This document shows positions 8,998 through 18,015 of a stretch of DNA of 64,000 nucleotides, piece after piece (the stretch's first letter is position 1; the number at the start of each line of letters is the position of its first letter). A program made the translations under genes and the position numbers. The DNA lies in contig CAIKEH010000032.1 of the NCBI GenBank assembly GCA_903826405.1, forward strand, positions 62,001 to 126,000, written 5' to 3'. The stretch is from an uncultured bacterium. GTDB taxonomy: Bacteria > Bacteroidota > Bacteroidia > Chitinophagales > Chitinophagaceae. The notes below the pieces were generated by a model that saw nothing but the letters and a program-made list of their open reading frames with translations, searched no databases and was not told where the DNA came from.

Positions 8998-9357
8998 TCA
9001 TTTCTTCAAGGCATCCCTGATCTCGCCCAGCAACATTTCGGTCTTGCTCGGAGGGGGAGGTTCCAGGACCGTCCTCTTCTTCACGGAGTTGATGGCTTTT
9101 ACCATCAGGAAGAGCACAAAAGCGATGATGATAAAGTCCAGGATCGCAGTTATCAATTCACCAATGAGAATAGGACCCAGTTTGAGGTCGGCAAAAGCTC
9201 CGGTTCCACCTGTGAACATGTTGATGATAGGGGTGATTACCGATTTGACAAGGGCATCAACGATCTTGCCGAAGGCACCACCGATGATCACACCGATAGC
9301 CAGATCCATAACATTACCCTTCACGGCGAATTCCCTGAATTCTTTGACAAATCCCAT
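8998..9357 (-). CDS. mscL: Large-conductance mechanosensitive channel MscL
   Basis: The 119-residue product is MscL, the homopentameric inner-membrane channel that opens under high membrane tension to release solutes during osmotic downshock. Seen are the N-terminal amphipathic helix GFVKEFREFAVKGNVMDLAI, the pore-lining first membrane helix (GVIIGGAFGKIVDALVKSVI), a short periplasmic loop, a second membrane helix (LITAILDFIIIAFVLFLMVK), and a charged C-terminal helix ending EMLLGEIRDALKK. Length is slightly below the usual 130-140 residues. It is transcribed alone, leftward, with a hairpin after it. Confidence 0.95.
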   Translation of the reverse strand: MGFVKEFREFAVKGNVMDLAIGVIIGGAFGKIVDALVKSVITPIINMFTGGTGAFADLKLGPILIGELITAILDFIIIAFVLFLMVKAINSVKKRTVLEPPPPSKTEMLLGEIRDALKK

Positions 9358-9537
9358 AAAACAGTTTTTGGGTTATGAAAATTTTGAATGGCCAAACTTA
9401 TCGAATCCTCGGGCTCTTTCAAAATATTCAAGCTAATCTTTATACAGTATCGCTCCAGACCGGCAGACAAGGGTTCTTTGAGGGCCATTGGAAGTCCACA
9501 AATACTTGATAGAGATATAATTCAGGATATTTGTTTT

Positions 9538-10416
9538 ATGGTAAATAAAGATCCGGGGAGGACAGAATGGTTTTTGTTCAGCCTACTGGCCTTGATCTGG
9601 GGTAGTTCCTTTATCCTGATGAAAGAGGGCATGAAAAGCCTGACCGCGGTTCAAGTAGCCTCCCTACGAATCGTGAGTGCCGGCTTCGCCTTCCTGCCAA
9701 TGGCCCCAAAAGTATTTTCTTCGGTCTCAGGAAGGAGTTTGCCCCTGATCATACTGACCGGTCTCCTGGGCACCTTCTTTCCAGCCTATCTATTCTGCAT
9801 GGCGGAAACCAGATTGGACAGTGGCCTGGTGGGCATCCTGAATGTACTCACCCCGCTTTTCACCCTGCTTATCGGTGTTACTTTCTTCCGCCAGCGGATT
9901 ATCCTATTGAAATGGATGGGAGTGATCCTAGGCTTCGTAGGTGTACTACTGTTATTCTGGACAGGGAACAAAAAAATCAACCTCAACAGTTCCGGTCACG
10001 CAGGTTTCGTCATATTAGCAACTTTAATGTATGGAGTCAATGTGAACCTGGTCAGTCATTATCTCAGAAAATACACCGCACTGCAAATCTCCACGATCGC
10101 ACTGACCATTCTACTTTTGCCGGCCTTCCTCATCCTCATATCCACCGGATATTTCTCCAACATGGGAAATGGTTCTTCTTGGTACTTGTCCACACTCGCT
10201 TCGATCTTCTTGGGTTTCATGGGAACTGCGGTCGCAACTCTTCTTTATTATGCCTTGTTGAAGAAGGCAGGCGGGCTTTTTTCCTCGATGGTCACCTATG
10301 TCATCCCTTTTGTGGCCATGTTCTGGGGATACTTGGCGGGAGAGGAGATGGGATTGAAGCAATTGGCCTGCTTCTCGGTGATCCTGGCGGGAGTGCTACT
10401 AGCACAAAGGAAGTGA
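9538..10416 (+). CDS. EamA/DMT-superfamily transporter
   Basis: The 292-residue product has about ten hydrophobic helices in two repeats of five, the EamA arrangement of the drug/metabolite transporter superfamily. Typical motifs are ALIWGSSFILMKEGMKSL near the start, MAETRLDSGLVGILNVLTPL at the end of the first repeat and LGFMGTAVATLLYYALLKKA in the second. The frame is open upstream to 9388, but that part is low in hydrophobic residues and reads as leader. The ATG at 9538, next to the first helix, is the likely start. The transported substrate cannot be inferred. It converges with frr. Confidence 0.85.
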   Translation: MVNKDPGRTEWFLFSLLALIWGSSFILMKEGMKSLTAVQVASLRIVSAGFAFLPMAPKVFSSVSGRSLPLIILTGLLGTFFPAYLFCMAETRLDSGLVGILNVLTPLFTLLIGVTFFRQRIILLKWMGVILGFVGVLLLFWTGNKKINLNSSGHAGFVILATLMYGVNVNLVSHYLRKYTALQISTIALTILLLPAFLILISTGYFSNMGNGSSWYLSTLASIFLGFMGTAVATLLYYALLKKAGGLFSSMVTYVIPFVAMFWGYLAGEEMGLKQLACFSVILAGVLLAQRK

Positions 10417-10462
10417 ATGATTTCAGGGAATATGTCCGAGGTAAATGAGTAATGATCCCAGT

Positions 10463-11026
10463 TCAGACTGACATGATCTCTTTTTCTTTCGAGGAAAGAT
10501 GTTTTTCAACCAAATTGATATAAGAATCAGTCATTTCCTGGATCTCTTTCTCAGCATCTTTGGCAAGGTCCTCACTCAACCCGTTCTTTTGTAATTTTTT
10601 GATATGTTCTATGCCGTCACGTCGGATGTTGCGAATAGCCACTCTAGAATGTTCACCTTCACTATGAACCCTTTTCACGATCTCCCTGCGACGTTCCTCG
10701 GTGAGCGGGGGAAGAAATATACGGATGATAATCCCGTCATTCTGGGGGGTCACACCCAGATTGGCGGAAATTATGGCACGTTCTATGGGTTGCAGCATAT
10801 TTTTTTCCCAAGGCTGAAGGGTCAATGTGCGTGCATCTGCAACCGAAATATTGGCTACTTGATTGAGTGGTGTTGGACTGCCATAATAGTCAACAACAAG
10901 CCCGTCGAACATGTTCGGATTGGCCCTGCCTGCCCTGATCTTCACCAGTTCGGCTTCCAAGTGAGAAATGGCCTTCTTCATATTCTCTCCGGTGTGGTCT
11001 ACGTGGATCCTTAGTTCCTCAGACAT
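10463..11026 (-). CDS. frr: Ribosome recycling factor
   Basis: The 187-residue product is ribosome recycling factor, which with EF-G splits the post-termination ribosome. The family signatures ELVKIRAGRANPNMFDGLVV, PWEKNMLQPIERAI, NDGIIIRIFLPPLTEERRRE and VAIRNIRRDGIEHIKKLQKN are all present and the length is canonical. It follows the WecA/TagO-type gene by 68 bp on the same strand. pyrH, the usual upstream neighbour in many bacteria, is not here. Confidence 0.97.
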   Translation of the reverse strand: MSEELRIHVDHTGENMKKAISHLEAELVKIRAGRANPNMFDGLVVDYYGSPTPLNQVANISVADARTLTLQPWEKNMLQPIERAIISANLGVTPQNDGIIIRIFLPPLTEERRREIVKRVHSEGEHSRVAIRNIRRDGIEHIKKLQKNGLSEDLAKDAEKEIQEMTDSYINLVEKHLSSKEKEIMSV

Positions 11027-11094
11027 GTCATAATTGATTTTACCTCCCTAAAGTTAATGAAAGCGTTTCAAATCAAATTAAAGGGGTGGAGATC

Positions 11095-12234
11095 TCAATT
11101 GTCGTCCGGGCTGAGGTTGATCGACTTTTTTCTGAGTGAGAAAACACTCGCGGAATTGATAGGAGTGCCATCATCCAGCCTTTTATCAACCACATAAACC
11201 CTGGATTTGGTTGTGGTGAAATAAAGGTACGCGAAGGCCACACAGGCGATCCCAAACATGGTCAAAAGTAGAACGAACGTATCCCAACCGCGAAAAACAA
11301 AGGCGAAAATGATGAAGAACAGGTTTACGCCAACACATATATAAGTGACGGCTGAATGGGAAAATCCCCTGTCGAGTAAAAGGTGATGGACATGGTTTCT
11401 ATCCGGGCTGAAAGGCGATCGCCGGTTCAATATACGCAAGGAGAAAACCCTCAGGGTATCGAAAAGAGGTACCATCAGAATGGCTATGCCCATGGCGGGG
11501 GAGGAATGGATCGGAAAGGAAGATTCCGGATCAATTGCGACATTGATGAAGTGAATGGCGAGGATGGCATTGACGAGTCCAACCATGAGTGATCCCGTAT
11601 CACCCATGAAGATCCTTGCTGGGGAATGGTTGAAGATCAGGAAACCGAGCAGACTCCCACTCATGGCAAAAGCCATTACCGCGTAAGGCAGGTGGCCGGT
11701 ATAATAAAAATAGATGCCGAATGCCAAACAGGACATCAGGCTTAGGCTTCCCGCCAGTCCGTCTACCCCATCGATGAGATTGAATGAATTGATCACCACG
11801 ATCACGGTGAAGTAAGTCATGGTGATACTGAGGACCTCTGGCAATTCATGAACCCCCATCAAGCCATGCATGCTTTTGATCATGATCCCTCCTTTAAAAA
11901 TGATCAGGAACGCAGCGATGAGTTGCCCGATGAATTTCTTGAGAGGCGAGATCACGAGGATGTCATCCTTGAGTCCAAGGAAAAAAATGACCAGAGAGGC
12001 AGCGAAGAAAAATTGGAATTCAGGTGCTGTGTCGATACCGATCGTGAACAGACAGGCCATGATGAAGCCTGCAAAGATCCCTAAGCCACCCAATGACGGT
12101 ATGGGCGAGAGGTGAACCTTACGCTCGTCCGGGATGTCAAACAATTTTTTAGCATCCGAAACCTGTATGATGACCGGGATCGCGGCAAAGGCAATGATGA
12201 ATGCTATCGCGGTACCCAGTAAAATCTTGTCCAT
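11095..12234 (-). CDS. Undecaprenyl-phosphate N-acetylglucosaminyl 1-phosphate transferase (WecA/TagO/MraY family)
   Basis: The 379-residue integral membrane protein has about ten helices and the family's cytoplasmic motifs. These are the Asp pair D90-D91 in FLGLKDDIL, NSFNLIDGVDGLAG at 149-162, GDTGS at 211-215 and the HVHH motif at 281-284. Enzymes of this family transfer a sugar 1-phosphate from a UDP-sugar to undecaprenyl phosphate, starting surface polysaccharide or O-antigen synthesis. The HVHH form is seen in WecA/TagO types rather than MraY. The exact sugar is inference. It is probably co-transcribed with frr. Confidence 0.9.
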   Translation of the reverse strand: MDKILLGTAIAFIIAFAAIPVIIQVSDAKKLFDIPDERKVHLSPIPSLGGLGIFAGFIMACLFTIGIDTAPEFQFFFAASLVIFFLGLKDDILVISPLKKFIGQLIAAFLIIFKGGIMIKSMHGLMGVHELPEVLSITMTYFTVIVVINSFNLIDGVDGLAGSLSLMSCLAFGIYFYYTGHLPYAVMAFAMSGSLLGFLIFNHSPARIFMGDTGSLMVGLVNAILAIHFINVAIDPESSFPIHSSPAMGIAILMVPLFDTLRVFSLRILNRRSPFSPDRNHVHHLLLDRGFSHSAVTYICVGVNLFFIIFAFVFRGWDTFVLLLTMFGIACVAFAYLYFTTTKSRVYVVDKRLDDGTPINSASVFSLRKKSINLSPDDN

Positions 12235-12428
12235 GAAACGAGATTTAACCTAAAAAAGCTTTGCTTAAAGGAGCTTGTCTCCGCTTTGGATAGAGGCAAT
12301 ATCCGAGCTCGCGGAAGGTTGATCAAACGCCCGCATAGTTAACGACTTTTCAGCACATATCAGTATGTTTCTTAACATTTTATCCAAAATATACACTCAA
12401 TAGACAGAGGTTCAGCAATTTCCGATGC

Positions 12429-12456
12429 TTGCTATGGCAGAAACCATTTAGTTTTG
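12429..12456 (+). promoter_or_regulatory. Bacteroidota-type promoter for the transketolase gene
   Basis: TAGTTTTG at 12449-12456 matches the -7 consensus TAnnTTTG exactly. A TTG at 12429-12431 sits 17 bp upstream, where the -33 element is expected. The start codon follows 23 bp after the -7 box. Confidence 0.55.
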
Positions 12457-12479
12457 CATCCATTAATTAATTTCCCGAC

Positions 12480-13313
12480 ATGCCCACCTTACAAGAATTT
12501 GCCAGTCAGATCAGGAGAGATATAGTACGTATGGTCCATGGTTGCCAAAGCGGCCACCCTGGCGGTTCCCTGGGTTGTGCCGATTTTGTTACCGCATTGT
12601 ATTTCAGGGTAATGAATCATAAAACGGCCTTTCAAATGGACGGCGTTGGCGAAGACCTTTTTTTCCTTTCCAATGGTCATCTCTCGCCCTTGTGGTATTC
12701 TGCCCTTGCCCGTTCCGGATATTTCCCGATCGAGGAGCTTGCCACATTCCGGAAACTAAATTCCAGATTGCAGGGCCATCCCGCCACCCATGAGCACCTT
12801 CCCGGCATCAGAATGGCATCCGGATCCCTGGGGCAGGGACTCAGCAACGCCATAGGCTCAGCCCTGGCTAAAAAATTGAACAAAGATGAACATTTGGTCT
12901 ATTCCCTTCATGGCGATGGAGAACTTCAGGAGGGCCAGATATGGGAAGGGGTTATGTTCGCAGCTCACCATAAGGTGGACAACCTGATTGCCACTGTAGA
13001 TTGGAATGGACAGCAGATCGATGGCCCCACGGACAAGGTCATGAACTTGGGAAACATCCGTGAAAAATTCAGTGCTTTCGGTTGGGCTACACTCGAAATG
13101 AACGGGAACGACATGGATGATGTACTCAAAATGCTCGGAGAAGCAAAAGCCCTTGCCGGAAAAGGCAAGCCCATAGCTATAATGATGCACACCATCATGG
13201 GTAAAGGTGTCGATTTCATGGAGCACGACCACAACTGGCACGGAGTAGCTCCCAACGACGAACAACTCCAGAAAGCGCTTGCCCAACTCCCCAGCCCACT
13301 GAAGGACTATTGA
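12480..13313 (+). CDS. Transketolase, N-terminal subunit
   Basis: The 277-residue product matches the N-terminal, thiamine-diphosphate-binding half of transketolase: GHPGGSLG at 25-32, SNGHLSPLWYSAL, GSLGQGLSNAIGSALAKK, and the diphosphate/Mg motif GDGELQEGQIWEG from residue 145, then the Asn in TVDWNGQQ. It ends before the pyrimidine-binding domain, so it must work with a separate C-terminal subunit, as in split transketolases and 1-deoxyxylulose-type complexes. That partner is not in the adjacent DNA: the next gene, leftward, is a LolC/E-type permease. Expected role: two-carbon transfers in the non-oxidative pentose phosphate pathway. Confidence 0.92.
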   Translation: MPTLQEFASQIRRDIVRMVHGCQSGHPGGSLGCADFVTALYFRVMNHKTAFQMDGVGEDLFFLSNGHLSPLWYSALARSGYFPIEELATFRKLNSRLQGHPATHEHLPGIRMASGSLGQGLSNAIGSALAKKLNKDEHLVYSLHGDGELQEGQIWEGVMFAAHHKVDNLIATVDWNGQQIDGPTDKVMNLGNIREKFSAFGWATLEMNGNDMDDVLKMLGEAKALAGKGKPIAIMMHTIMGKGVDFMEHDHNWHGVAPNDEQLQKALAQLPSPLKDY

Positions 13314-13324
13314 GATCAACCTAA

Positions 13325-13379
13325 CTCAACTTGAATCCAGCATCGGTTAACTTATGCAATTAACTGATTCAAAGTTGAG
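13325..13379. terminator. Hairpin between convergent transketolase and permease genes
   Basis: CTCAACTTGAATC at 13325-13337 pairs with 13366-13379 (one bulged base). An inner stem, GTTAA with TTAAC (13346-13350 and 13360-13364), extends it. It lies between two convergent stop codons, so it may end transcription in both directions. No strong uridine run is visible. Confidence 0.45.
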
Positions 13380-13414
13380 AGGAGAATAGGCAAAAACCTA
13401 AGCATGATCCGGAA

Positions 13415-14635
13415 TCAGTTCCTCAATTCGAATGGCTGTTTGGCTGCTCTCATAGCTGGCACCCATGATGCCAATATGCCAATGATGAGCACCGTGGACA
13501 CAACCAGGATCAGATCAGCGGGCACCAACTTTACAGGATAGTAATCGATCAGGAAAGACTCTCCTTTGATTGGAACCAACTTATATGTGACCTGAAGGTA
13601 ATACAACAAAAAGGCAACCAGCATCCCTCCAACGGCACCTATACCTGCCAACAAAAGCCCCTCACTGAGGAAGATCTTTCTGATCAGACCATCACCGGCA
13701 CCCAAGGCCTGCAATACCTGTATATCCTTTTTCTTCTCCAACACCAGCATACTGAGTGCACCTATCATGTTGAAGGCCGCTACCAGAAGTATCAATGTGA
13801 ATATGGCATAGATCGCCCATTTTTCCAAGCGTATGGTTGCATACAAAGCCCTGTTCTGCTCAAAGCGGTCTTCAACCCTGACAGCAGAGCCCAGCATTTT
13901 CTGTAAATCATCTCTGATAGCAGAAGAGCTACCAGCATCCACAAGTGCTATTTCAGCTGCGCTGTATTCATCCTTGCCATAAAGGAGGTTGTTCTTGACA
14001 AAACCGATATTGGTGATGACATACTTGTTGTCGAAATCCGATTGTATGGCGAAACTACCCGTGGGCAGCATCTCGCCTTGACTCAGTGATCCCAGAGGGT
14101 CGTTCAGGTCTGTAGTTCCCTTGCGGGGCATATACACAGATATCTGGAACAAAGTACGATCTGTCATTACCCCAATGGCGTTCTCTATTCCCACGCCCAT
14201 CACCGCACCCGGCTTGTCGATTGAACCCAGATCGAAGCGTCCACGAACGACCTTGGTGGGAACGCCTGCCACTTTACTGTACTGGTCATCCACACCTTTA
14301 ATTTGAACGATCGCCTGGTAGTCACCGTTCCTGACCAGCGCCTTTTCCTCAGCTATCATCGATACCGCCCGCACACCGGGAAATTGGCGCAGTTTGCTCA
14401 AGTCCGCTTCCGTAAGCGTGATCAGTTTACCCTTGTTCGGGACCACCCTGATGTCTGTGTAAAATGAGGAATAGAGAGTCTTGATCAGAGATTCGAAACC
14501 GTTGAAAGCGCTGAGGATGATGATGAGTGAAGCAGTCCCTACGATAATGGCAAAGACGCTGACCCAGGAGATGATGTTGATGGCATTGGTCGACTTTTTA
14601 GCCTTGAAATATCTCCAAGCGAATTTCAGATACAT
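13415..14635 (-). CDS. LolC/LolE-type ABC transporter permease (FtsX/MacB fold)
   Basis: The 406-residue product has an N-terminal membrane helix, a large periplasmic domain and three C-terminal helices, the lipoprotein-releasing LolC/E and FtsX topology. Motifs are FAWRYFKAKKSTNAINIISW at the start, FNGFESLIKTLYSSFYTDI and AAFNMIGALSMLVLEKKKDI at the coupling region. The family extracts lipoproteins from the inner membrane with LolD and LolA. No ATPase gene is adjacent. The frame is open to 14698, but that part overlaps rbfA. The ATG at 14635, 7 bp after the rbfA stop, is preferred. rbfA and this gene probably form one operon. Confidence 0.88.
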   Translation of the reverse strand: MYLKFAWRYFKAKKSTNAINIISWVSVFAIIVGTASLIIILSAFNGFESLIKTLYSSFYTDIRVVPNKGKLITLTEADLSKLRQFPGVRAVSMIAEEKALVRNGDYQAIVQIKGVDDQYSKVAGVPTKVVRGRFDLGSIDKPGAVMGVGIENAIGVMTDRTLFQISVYMPRKGTTDLNDPLGSLSQGEMLPTGSFAIQSDFDNKYVITNIGFVKNNLLYGKDEYSAAEIALVDAGSSSAIRDDLQKMLGSAVRVEDRFEQNRALYATIRLEKWAIYAIFTLILLVAAFNMIGALSMLVLEKKKDIQVLQALGAGDGLIRKIFLSEGLLLAGIGAVGGMLVAFLLYYLQVTYKLVPIKGESFLIDYYPVKLVPADLILVVSTVLIIGILASWVPAMRAAKQPFELRN

Positions 14636-14642
14636 TCCAGCA

Positions 14643-15005
14643 TCAGTTTTTATTCCCCTCGTTGATCTTCTTGAACAATTCTTCCATTCGGAATACATGA
14701 TCTAGTGTGTCGTCGAGGAAATACTTGAGTTCGGGAATTCGGCGAAGCTGATGTTTGACCCGGGTCACCAATTCCTTCTTGATCTCATGATTGCGGTCGG
14801 ATATGCGCTTGAGTGTTGTGGCGGGATCCAATACCTTGAACAGACTAAGATAGATCCGGGCCTCCAATAGGTCCGGAGTGACCTTCACGGTGGAGATGGA
14901 CACCATTCCACCGTCGAGCATGTTCAGACCCAGACGAATGAAAATATCATTGAGTTCCACCTGGATCACGCCAGCCACCTGTTTCTGTCTTTTCCCCTCT
15001 TCCAT
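14643..15005 (-). CDS. rbfA: Ribosome-binding factor A
   Basis: The 120-residue product is RbfA, the KH-fold protein that binds 16S rRNA helix 1 and helps mature the 30S subunit. Family features are RQKQVAGVIQVELNDIFIRL near the start, VSISTVKVTPDLLEARIYLS in the middle and VKHQLRRIPELKYFLDDTLD toward the end. Length is normal. It is the first gene of a leftward pair with the LolC/E-type permease and diverges from the ABC exporter across 70 bp. Confidence 0.95.
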   Translation of the reverse strand: MEEGKRQKQVAGVIQVELNDIFIRLGLNMLDGGMVSISTVKVTPDLLEARIYLSLFKVLDPATTLKRISDRNHEIKKELVTRVKHQLRRIPELKYFLDDTLDHVFRMEELFKKINEGNKN

Positions 15006-15075
15006 GTCTTTACCTGTTCAAGGCTGTAAAAATAGTTACTTTTATGGCTTATTCCTGAATTCATCATTTCCCCGC

Positions 15076-16896
15076 ATGAATAGCCTGAGGACCATCCTTC
15101 GTTACATCAGCCGATACCCCAAACTGGTCGCTCTCTATTTCGCATTGAATTTGCTCTCCGCGCTCTTTTCCCTGATTTCCCTTGCCATGCTCACCCCCTT
15201 CCTGATGCTCATTTTCGAAGGTCCGGGCGGAAGCAAACTCTTTAGTTCAAGATTCCGTCTGGGTTCCGTTACTGACCATTTTTTTGAATACCTCACCAAT
15301 CTCGTTTCAACTGATGAGGGCAAAGTCAAAGCTTTAGCAGTCATCTGTTTGATCGTTGTTTTGGCCATCCTCCTCAAGAATCTTTTTCTGTACATGGCCA
15401 TGTATGTGCTGGCACCCATACGCAACAGCATTGTGAACGACATGCGAACGGACATGTTCGGCAAGATCCTCACACTTCCCGTAGGCTATTTCAGCGAACA
15501 AAGGAAAGGGGATATCATGAGTAAACTCACAAACGACCTCCAGGACGTTGAGTTCTCCGCCATAAGTTTTCTAGAGACTTTTTTCCGTGAACCAATCACC
15601 ATCATACTTTACCTGTGGGCAATGATCAGGCTAAGTCCTGAACTTTCGATATTTCTGCTCCTCTTTCTTCCCATAGCGGGACTCATCATAGGAAGGATAG
15701 GAAGATCTCTGAAGAAAGTATCCACCCGGGTGCAGGAGAAACTGGGCGACATACTCAGTATAATTGAAGAGACGCTTGGCGGTATCCGAGTGGTCAAGGC
15801 GTTCAACGCGGAAACCGTGCAGCGGGACAAATTCGACAAGGAGAACCATACCCTGCTTCAGATCAAGAACAAGGCGAATCGACGCAGGGATCTGGCCTCG
15901 CCCATGTCAGAAACCTTGGGTATTTTGGCGGTGGCCTGTGTGCTCTATTACGGCGGTCGACTCGTCCTGCACAATAGCTTTTCCTTGACAGGACCAGATT
16001 TCCTCACTTATATTGCCATCTTCACGCAGATCATCAACCCACTTAAGTCATTCAGCACGGCCTCGTACAATATTCAAAAGGGGGCAGCCAGCATCGACCG
16101 GATTCAGCAATTGATCCATGTTGTGGATACGGTCAAGGACCCGGTGGACCCGGTGCCGTTAAACACTTTCCAACACAGTATTGAGTTCCGCAAAGTGTTT
16201 TTCTCATACCAAGAGAAAGAGGTGTTGTTTGATATCAACCTGAGCATCGGAAAAGGGAAGACAGTGGCCCTTGTTGGATCATCGGGTGCTGGTAAATCCA
16301 CGCTGGCCGACCTGATACCTCGTTTCCATGATGTTAGTTCAGGAGAATTACTCATCGATGGTAAGGATATCAGACATTATGGGATCCGAGCTTTGCGTGA
16401 ACAAATGGGCATCGTAACGCAGGAACCCGTTCTTTTCAATGACACCATTGCGGCCAACATTGCCTTAGGAAAACCCGGAGCCTCCATGGTAGAGATCGAA
16501 CAGGCAGCACGGATCGCCAACGCGCATGAATTCATCATCAGCAAAGAAGGCGGCTATACATCCAATATCGGCGACAGAGGTTCCAAACTCAGCGGAGGTG
16601 AACGCCAGAGGCTGACCATAGCCCGAGCTGTACTCAAGAATCCTCCCATACTCATCCTCGACGAAGCTACATCGTCCCTAGATACGGAAAGTGAAAGACT
16701 GGTTCAGGACGCTATCAATCATCTAATGAAAGACCGCACCAGTGTAGTCATTGCACATCGACTTTCAACAGTTCGCCATGCCGATGAGATCGTCGTACTC
16801 AGCAAAGGACGAATCGTAGAAAGGGGCAGGCACGAGGAATTGATCGCCGCAGGAGGCATGTATAAGAAATTGGTTGACATGCAGGAAGTCAAATAA
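15076..16896 (+). CDS. MsbA-like ABC exporter (fused membrane and ATPase domains)
   Basis: The 606-residue half-transporter has six membrane helices in residues about 15-330 and an ATPase domain with Walker A GSSGAGKST at 401-409, Q-loop TQEPVLFND, signature LSGGERQRLTIARA at 505-518, Walker B ILILDEATSSLD at 525-536 and the H-loop IAHRLST. Such homodimers export lipids, lipid A core or hydrophobic drugs. The frame is open back to 14878 but that part is antisense to rbfA. The ATG at 15076 gives a normal exporter N-terminus. Substrate is inference only. Confidence 0.92.
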   Translation: MNSLRTILRYISRYPKLVALYFALNLLSALFSLISLAMLTPFLMLIFEGPGGSKLFSSRFRLGSVTDHFFEYLTNLVSTDEGKVKALAVICLIVVLAILLKNLFLYMAMYVLAPIRNSIVNDMRTDMFGKILTLPVGYFSEQRKGDIMSKLTNDLQDVEFSAISFLETFFREPITIILYLWAMIRLSPELSIFLLLFLPIAGLIIGRIGRSLKKVSTRVQEKLGDILSIIEETLGGIRVVKAFNAETVQRDKFDKENHTLLQIKNKANRRRDLASPMSETLGILAVACVLYYGGRLVLHNSFSLTGPDFLTYIAIFTQIINPLKSFSTASYNIQKGAASIDRIQQLIHVVDTVKDPVDPVPLNTFQHSIEFRKVFFSYQEKEVLFDINLSIGKGKTVALVGSSGAGKSTLADLIPRFHDVSSGELLIDGKDIRHYGIRALREQMGIVTQEPVLFNDTIAANIALGKPGASMVEIEQAARIANAHEFIISKEGGYTSNIGDRGSKLSGGERQRLTIARAVLKNPPILILDEATSSLDTESERLVQDAINHLMKDRTSVVIAHRLSTVRHADEIVVLSKGRIVERGRHEELIAAGGMYKKLVDMQEVK

Positions 16897-16920
16897 GAAG
16901 AAAAATCAATAGATCCATTC

Positions 16921-16943
16921 CATCCAGCCGACAGGCTTGGATG
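16921..16943. terminator. Weak hairpin between convergent genes
   Basis: CATCCAGCC at 16921-16929 pairs with 16934-16943 with one bulged base around a 4-nt loop. It lies between the stops of the rightward ABC exporter and the leftward DksA-like gene. There is no clear uridine run, so the call is tentative. Confidence 0.35.
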
Positions 16944-16974
16944 ACATTTCACTGGCAAGCTTCCCAGGATGTTA

Positions 16975-18012
16975 CTATTGCATATTGGGGTTCCTAGACA
17001 TCCCCATCTTGGCTTCAATGCTTAGGGTGGCATGGGGAACAGCTCTGAGACGGGCCTTGTCGATAAGTTTACCGGTCACACGACAGATCCCATAGGTCTT
17101 GTTTTCGATCCGCATGAGGGCCTTCTCAAGTTTATCTATGAAATCGTGTTGACGGCTGGCCATCTGGCTTAATTGTTCACGCTCCATACTCAAGCTTCCG
17201 TCTTCCATGGTCATGTATCTGTTGTCCGTATCATCCCCACTCATTTCGTCTTTCCTGGTGATCAGACCGTGCAAATAGGAAAGCTCTTTCTTGGCTGCTT
17301 CTAATTTTCTGGTTATGAGTTCTTTGAATTCAACGAGCTCTGCATCGTTATAGCGCATTGTGGGTCCGGTTTGTTGATTCAACGGCTGGTCAAGTACTGA
17401 CCTGGTGAATTCTGGTTCGTATTTTCTGGAAGTGGTAGCAATGATCTTGGGCATGGCAACGGGCTTAGCAGGCTTTTCCACTTTTTTAGCCTTAAGGGCC
17501 TTTCTGATCTCAGCAAGTTTATTCACGGATTTCGGAGGCTCATATTTGGGTGCTGCAATCTTCCTGGGGGTAGCGGGTACGATAGGGGGTACTATTTTGC
17601 TTGCCGGAGAATTTACCAGTGGTTTAACTTCAGGGGCCTTATTCATGGGTGCTTTCGTAGGAGGGGGTGACACGGGTTTGGACGGCAAGTTTGGCGACTT
17701 TCCTTTGACAATCAATGATTTGCCTTTCAATACCACTGATTTACTTTTATCAGGGACCGTGGCTTTGACCACTGGCTTTGGCTTGGCCGCTACCTTACCT
17801 TTAGTAACCGGTTTTGGCTTGACCACCACTTTGGACTTAGCAGCCGGTTTAGGCTTTGCAGCAACTTTGGCCTTGACCACAGGCTTGGCCTTATTCGGAA
17901 CTTTAGCCTTGACAGGAGATTTTGGTGCCACTTTAGTGGGCTTTTTGGCTGTCTTTGAAGTAGAGACAGTTTTTTTGGCTGCCTTGGCAGTGGGTTTTTT
18001 CTTGGAGGTCAT
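16975..18012 (-). CDS. TraR/DksA-like protein with a long histone-H1-like basic N-terminus
   Basis: The 345-residue product has two parts. Residues 1-215 are Lys/Ala/Pro/Val-rich with near-repeats such as KAKVAAKPKPAAK and KGKVAAKPKPVVK, resembling histone H1 and bacterial AlgP/Hc1-type DNA-binding tails. Residues 219-345 are a DksA/TraR domain: a coiled coil from FKELITRKLEAAKKELSYLH, then YGICRVTGKLIDKARLRAVP, then HATLSIEAK. Only one Cys (C310) of the usual four zinc ligands is left, which is common in Bacteroidota homologues as I recall. DksA-type proteins bind the RNA polymerase secondary channel. It starts 3 bp after the ileS stop, so the two genes are probably co-transcribed. Confidence 0.82.
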   Translation of the reverse strand: MTSKKKPTAKAAKKTVSTSKTAKKPTKVAPKSPVKAKVPNKAKPVVKAKVAAKPKPAAKSKVVVKPKPVTKGKVAAKPKPVVKATVPDKSKSVVLKGKSLIVKGKSPNLPSKPVSPPPTKAPMNKAPEVKPLVNSPASKIVPPIVPATPRKIAAPKYEPPKSVNKLAEIRKALKAKKVEKPAKPVAMPKIIATTSRKYEPEFTRSVLDQPLNQQTGPTMRYNDAELVEFKELITRKLEAAKKELSYLHGLITRKDEMSGDDTDNRYMTMEDGSLSMEREQLSQMASRQHDFIDKLEKALMRIENKTYGICRVTGKLIDKARLRAVPHATLSIEAKMGMSRNPNMQ

Positions 18013-18015
18013 AAT

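Noticed and set aside
14878-15075. Extension of the ABC exporter upstream of 15076
   Set aside because: It runs antisense to rbfA and lacks exporter features.
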